From Balneolaceae bacterium (GTDB lineage: Bacteria; Bacteroidota; Rhodothermia; Balneolales; Balneolaceae), in the NCBI GenBank assembly GCA_007127395.1, contig SKZL01000347.1, positions 1-8,158 on the forward strand: a stretch of DNA of 8,158 bases, given 5' to 3'. A program made the translations under genes and the position numbers. Below are positions 4,551 through 8,158 of this stretch, one piece after another; within the stretch, counting starts at the first letter, position 1, and the number at the start of each line of letters is the position of its first letter. The notes under the pieces are model-generated. The model worked only from the letters and a program-made list of their open reading frames with translations. It did not search any database and was not told the origin of the DNA.

Positions 4551-7529
4551 ATGGACTATATGATAAAAGTATTTAAAAAAATCAGTTTAAAGTGCAAAAA
4601 ACGATATTTAAGTGCTCTTTTGGGAGCCGTTATTTTAAGTATCCCATTTGTACTTTCCGCACAAACAACGCCGACAGAAGGAATGAAGGATAATACCCCT
4701 GCTGTGCACGCATTTACCAATGCGACTATCATTACAGCACCCGGTTCAGTCATTGAAAATGGGACTCTTGTGATCCGAAATGGAATTATTGAAGCTGTGG
4801 GCCGTAATGTAAATCCACCTGCAGATGCGAGAATATGGGATCTGAATGGCCGCACTGTTTATCCCGGTTTTATCGATGCATACACCGATGTTGGACAAAA
4901 AGATCCAACAGTGGAGCTGGATAGGGGAGCACAGTCCTGGAACCCACACCTCAGAGCTCATTTGAATGCTGTTGATGAATTCAACCATGAGAATGACGGA
5001 TCATCAGAGTTGAGATCTCAGGGATTCACTACTGCTCTGAGTACACCAACTTTGGGGCTTTTTAAAGGGAGTGCAGCAGTTGTGAGCCTTAAAGACGGCT
5101 CAATAACCGATCGGCTTGTAAGGGAGGATGTGGCTCAGTCAGCGGGACTTACAAGAGGATGGGAGTTTGGTTTTGGATATCCCACTTCTGCCATTGGTGC
5201 GATTGCACTTATCCGGCAGACTCTCTATGATGCTGATTGGTATGACAGGGCACATAGTATCTATAGCAATAATCCAAGAGGCCATCAGCGACCCGAGGTG
5301 AATGCTCCTGTTGCAGCTTTGCATAGTGTAATCCGCGGTGAACAGCCCATTCTCTTTGCAGCCAACAGTGATGAAGAGATTTTACGGGTGAACCGTTTGG
5401 CAGATGAATTTAACATCACTCCGTGGATTCGGGGGAATGGATATGAATACAGTTTGCTGGATGTGCTGAGTGAAACAGAAGTTTCCCTGATTCTGCCAAT
5501 TGCTTTTCCTGATACACCGGATATCGACACTCCTGAAGATGCCTTGAATGAAGATCTTGCAGCTCTGCGTCATTGGTATCTGGCACCGGAAAACCCGGCA
5601 AGGCTGGCTGATTCGGGTATTGCTTTCTCATTGACCACCGATGGCCTGGAGAATAGATCACATTTTTGGAGAAATCTGCGTGAAGCGGTTCATGCAGGCC
5701 TGAACAGTGAGACGGCTCTCTCTGCATTGACTGTAAACCCGGCACGGCTTCTGGGGATTTCATCTACACACGGAACCATTGAAACCGGTAAATCTGCCAG
5801 TTTTGTAATTACAGATGGTGATCTTTTTGATGACGGTTCACGTATAATGGATGTTTGGGTAGATGGAACTCACTACAATCTGAACAGAGACCGAACGGTT
5901 GCAATTACGGGTGAGTGGAGTGTTGCAGCCACAGATGGATCTGCAGAAGGTTCATTGAATATTACTGAATCCAGGCCAGGCCGTCTAAGTGGAAAAATCT
6001 CGATCAATGATATTGAAGTGGATCTGCTTTCTGTATCTGTTGAGGATGATCCGAGACGATTTCGGGCTGATTTTTCAGGTGATGATTTTGAGCTGCATGG
6101 CCTTGTTCGCCTGACAGCTTCCATTTCTGATGGAAAATTGTATGGATGGGCTGAGGTGCCGGGACGTGATCGTGTTCAATGGAGTGGTGAAAAGGTATCT
6201 GATGCGGAGAAGCCTGAGAGTGAACCATCTGAAAAAAGAGAGCGGGATTTGGTGCTTTCAGAATTACGACCGGCAATGGAATTTGGACGAGAAGCGATGC
6301 CTGAACAACCCCGATATGTAGTGGTTCAGAATGCTACAGTCTGGACCATGGGCGAAGAAGGAGTCCTCGAAAATGCAGATCTGTTGATTGAGCGGGGTGT
6401 TGTTTCCGAAGTGGGAGAAAACCTGCGGGTGCCCCGAAATGCAGTTGTGATTGACGGAACAGGGAAACACGTGACCCCCGGCCTGATCGATGCACATATT
6501 CATTCCGGTGTGGACGGTGTGAATGAGATCGGCAATGCAATTGTACCCGAAGTGAGGATGGGTGATGTATTGAACATTAATAACATCTGGATGTATCGAC
6601 AGCTTGCCGGCGGACTCACAACAGCACACGTCATGCATGGTTCAGCCAATCCGATTGGAGGACAAAATGTGCATATTAAAATGAAATGGGGGGCATTGTC
6701 AGACGACCTGATCATAGATGATGCACCTCGAACAGTGAAGTTTGCTTTGGGTGAGAATCCAAAACGTGTAGGTACCGACCGCTATCCTGAAACCCGGATG
6801 GGAGTGGAGCAGATTATTGCAGACCGGTTCAATATGGCACGAGATTATGAGGCACGATGGAATGAGTGGGAGGCGAACCAAAGTGGAATCCCGCCTCGGC
6901 GTGACCTTCAGCTGGATGCGATCGTGGATATTCTGAACATGGATATTTTGGTTCAATCACACAGTTACCGTGCAGATGAGATACTGATGCTGATGAGACT
7001 GGCAGAGCGTTATGATTTTCGAATCAAAGCATTCCATCACGGTGTAGAAGCCTATAAGGTTGCACCGGAGCTTGCAGAACATGGAGCCGGTGCAGTTGTA
7101 TGGACCGACTGGTCATCATTTAAAATCGAAGCTTATGATGCGACCAATTACAACGCAAGGCTGCTTCATGAGGCAGGTGTAATCACATCACTTCACTCTG
7201 ATAACAGTCAGGTTGCCAGCAGGATGAATTGGGAAGCAGCCAAGATGGTGCGAACCGGAATGGATCCGGTGGATGCGATGTCTCTCGTTACAAGTGTGAC
7301 TGCGAAACTGCTTGGAATTGACCATCGAGTCGGGTCACTGGAATCGGGTAAGGATGCAGATTTTGTGATCTGGAGCGGAGATCCTCTGTCAACATTCACC
7401 AAAGCTGAACAGACCTGGATTGAAGGACGTAAATATTTCGACATCGAGGAAGATGCCGTACTGCGTTCTGCCATCGAGGAGGAGAGGAAAAGATTGATTC
7501 AAAGAATTGTGGAGGTGAAAAATGACTGA
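4551..7529 (+). CDS. Exported tandem amidohydrolase: degenerate N-terminal plus intact C-terminal module
   Basis: This 992-residue protein has a signal peptide (basic KCKKRY then a hydrophobic core, 20-35; likely cleavage LSA37^Q38) and should act in the periplasm or at the cell surface. Residues about 50-445 form a first imidazolonepropionase-like amidohydrolase module: beta-sandwich start, GFIDAYTD at 106-113, and an LTVNPARLLGI...GTIETGKSASFVI end (393-420). The metal-binding HxH is replaced by Tyr111-x-Asp113, and the later His ligands are not recognisable; only an Asp equivalent (D364, LTTDG) remains. Residues about 450-550 are an interdomain beta-rich segment, followed by a charged linker (about 550-570). 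Residues 588-965 form a second, complete module: GLIDAHIH (H649, H651), SHSYRADE (H804), AFHHG (H829/H830) and LHSDNS (D884), closing with GSLESGKDADFVIW. Hydrolysis of a cyclic amide or peptide-like C-N bond is the family expectation; the substrate is unknown. The start ATG at 4551 lacks a Shine-Dalgarno site; Met4 is an alternative. It overlaps the next gene by 8 bp. Confidence 0.92.
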   Translation: MDYMIKVFKKISLKCKKRYLSALLGAVILSIPFVLSAQTTPTEGMKDNTPAVHAFTNATIITAPGSVIENGTLVIRNGIIEAVGRNVNPPADARIWDLNGRTVYPGFIDAYTDVGQKDPTVELDRGAQSWNPHLRAHLNAVDEFNHENDGSSELRSQGFTTALSTPTLGLFKGSAAVVSLKDGSITDRLVREDVAQSAGLTRGWEFGFGYPTSAIGAIALIRQTLYDADWYDRAHSIYSNNPRGHQRPEVNAPVAALHSVIRGEQPILFAANSDEEILRVNRLADEFNITPWIRGNGYEYSLLDVLSETEVSLILPIAFPDTPDIDTPEDALNEDLAALRHWYLAPENPARLADSGIAFSLTTDGLENRSHFWRNLREAVHAGLNSETALSALTVNPARLLGISSTHGTIETGKSASFVITDGDLFDDGSRIMDVWVDGTHYNLNRDRTVAITGEWSVAATDGSAEGSLNITESRPGRLSGKISINDIEVDLLSVSVEDDPRRFRADFSGDDFELHGLVRLTASISDGKLYGWAEVPGRDRVQWSGEKVSDAEKPESEPSEKRERDLVLSELRPAMEFGREAMPEQPRYVVVQNATVWTMGEEGVLENADLLIERGVVSEVGENLRVPRNAVVIDGTGKHVTPGLIDAHIHSGVDGVNEIGNAIVPEVRMGDVLNINNIWMYRQLAGGLTTAHVMHGSANPIGGQNVHIKMKWGALSDDLIIDDAPRTVKFALGENPKRVGTDRYPETRMGVEQIIADRFNMARDYEARWNEWEANQSGIPPRRDLQLDAIVDILNMDILVQSHSYRADEILMLMRLAERYDFRIKAFHHGVEAYKVAPELAEHGAGAVVWTDWSSFKIEAYDATNYNARLLHEAGVITSLHSDNSQVASRMNWEAAKMVRTGMDPVDAMSLVTSVTAKLLGIDHRVGSLESGKDADFVIWSGDPLSTFTKAEQTWIEGRKYFDIEEDAVLRSAIEEERKRLIQRIVEVKND
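7511..7516 (+). promoter_or_regulatory. Strong Shine-Dalgarno site for the second amidohydrolase gene
   Basis: GGAGGT lies 5 bases before the ATG at 7522, inside the last codons of the upstream gene. None of the other full-length genes here has such a site. It fixes the start of the second gene at 7522 and, with the 8-bp ATGACTGA overlap, points to translational coupling. Confidence 0.8.
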
Positions 7530-8158
7530 ACCAATGACAAAAATCTGTTCCGATATCAACCATTCAGAAAAGTATATGAAAATGACAAATTTGAACAAAG
7601 TTGTAAATCTAATTGGGCTGACACTAATGGTGCTGGTTTTTTCAGGATTGCATATAGTGGAAGCTCAGATACCTGCTGCTCCTCAAAGTGAGCCGATCGC
7701 ATTGACAGGCGGTACGATTCACACCGTAACCAACGGGATGATTGAGAGTGGAACCATCGTTTTCGAGAATGGAGTCATTACTGCAATCGGAACGGATGTG
7801 ACTATACCGGAAAATGCAGTTGTAGAAGATGTGAGCGGAAAGCACATTTTTCCGGGGTTTATTGACGCGTACAGTCAGATGGGTATCTACGAGATTGGAG
7901 CCGTCAATCTGACTGTGGATGTGAATGAGCAGGGTGCAGTAAATCCAAATGTGAAGGTGGAAAGTGCTTTCAATCCGGAAAGCAGGCATATCGGAGTTGC
8001 GCGATCCGCCGGGATTGTGGTATCTGTCACAACACCGGGAGGCGGCTTGATCTCAGGGCAGTCTGCAGCAATGCTGATGGATGGCTGGTCGTGGGATGCT
8101 ATGACCCTGAAATCGGGCGTTGGCATGGTTGTCAACTGGCCCAATGCCGGCGGTAACA
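7522..8158 (+). CDS. Second exported amidohydrolase-like protein, N-terminal part, HxH lost
   Basis: The frame is open from 7522 to the right edge, showing 212 residues; the rest is outside the window. The ATG overlaps the upstream stop by 8 bp behind a strong Shine-Dalgarno site, so the genes are coupled and probably co-regulated. That start puts 18-20 residues in front of a signal peptide whose hydrophobic core is about 27-42, with likely cleavage VEA48^Q49. Met19 (7576) or Met21 would give a more ordinary signal peptide but has no ribosome site. The mature part begins like an amidohydrolase beta-sandwich (GTIHTVTNGMIESG, ENGVITAIG) and reaches PGFIDAYSQMG (111-121), where the HxH metal motif has become Tyr117-x-Gln119. 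Residues about 138-187 (QGAVNPNVKVESAFNP, RSAGIVVSVT, GLISGQSAAMLMDG) align with the degenerate N-terminal module of the upstream gene, so the two are paralogues. A full length near 430 residues would be expected. Whether it is catalytic cannot be decided from this half. Confidence 0.88.
   Translation, partial: MTEPMTKICSDINHSEKYMKMTNLNKVVNLIGLTLMVLVFSGLHIVEAQIPAAPQSEPIALTGGTIHTVTNGMIESGTIVFENGVITAIGTDVTIPENAVVEDVSGKHIFPGFIDAYSQMGIYEIGAVNLTVDVNEQGAVNPNVKVESAFNPESRHIGVARSAGIVVSVTTPGGGLISGQSAAMLMDGWSWDAMTLKSGVGMVVNWPNAGGN

Noticed and set aside
5416..5763. 115-codon minus-strand frame and several others antisense to the amidohydrolase
   Set aside because: All are shadows of the 992-codon gene, which has continuous domain homology through the region.

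Overview
The window is about 8.2 kb of moderately AT-rich bacterial chromosome. It most likely comes from Bacteroidota or the related Balneolota. The grounds are a Bacteroidota-type serine palmitoyltransferase, general lack of Shine-Dalgarno sites, promoter-like boxes of the TTTG / TAnnTTTG type, secreted proteins whose predicted mature ends begin with Gln, and large periplasmic amidohydrolases typical of these groups. There is no RNA gene, no intact insertion sequence, no phage gene and no CRISPR array. Taxonomy is inferred from protein character only.

Left part (1-2707, all on the minus strand). The 5' end of a secreted protein, possibly an S9-family peptidase, runs off the left edge. Next comes a PLP-dependent alpha-oxoamine synthase, best read as serine palmitoyltransferase, the first step of sphingolipid synthesis. 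It ends in a clear intrinsic terminator at 319-356. Upstream of it is an aldo/keto reductase closely resembling E. coli YdhF. The 192-bp gap between these two genes contains a plausible promoter, so they need not be one operon.

Middle part (2708-4550). A 387-bp AT-rich divergent intergenic region leads to a small plus-strand ORF of 65 codons. This ORF converges on a minus-strand diacylglycerol-kinase-type lipid kinase. Between the two lies a 136-bp element with 27-bp, nearly perfect terminal inverted repeats, MITE-like in architecture and the clearest non-coding structure in the window.

Right part (4551-8158, plus strand). A 992-residue exported protein carries two amidohydrolase modules. 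The N-terminal module has lost the metal-binding HxH motif, and the C-terminal module keeps it. A second amidohydrolase gene follows, overlapping by 8 bp behind a strong Shine-Dalgarno site, and is cut by the right edge. Its visible half is a paralogue of the degenerate N-terminal module and has also lost HxH. The two genes are almost certainly translationally coupled. Together they make a degenerate-intact-degenerate series of modules acting in the periplasm on an unknown substrate.

No clear new defence or mobile system is present. The points most worth pursuing are the amidohydrolase pair, the inverted-repeat element, the small charged protein, and the proximity of serine palmitoyltransferase to a lipid kinase.
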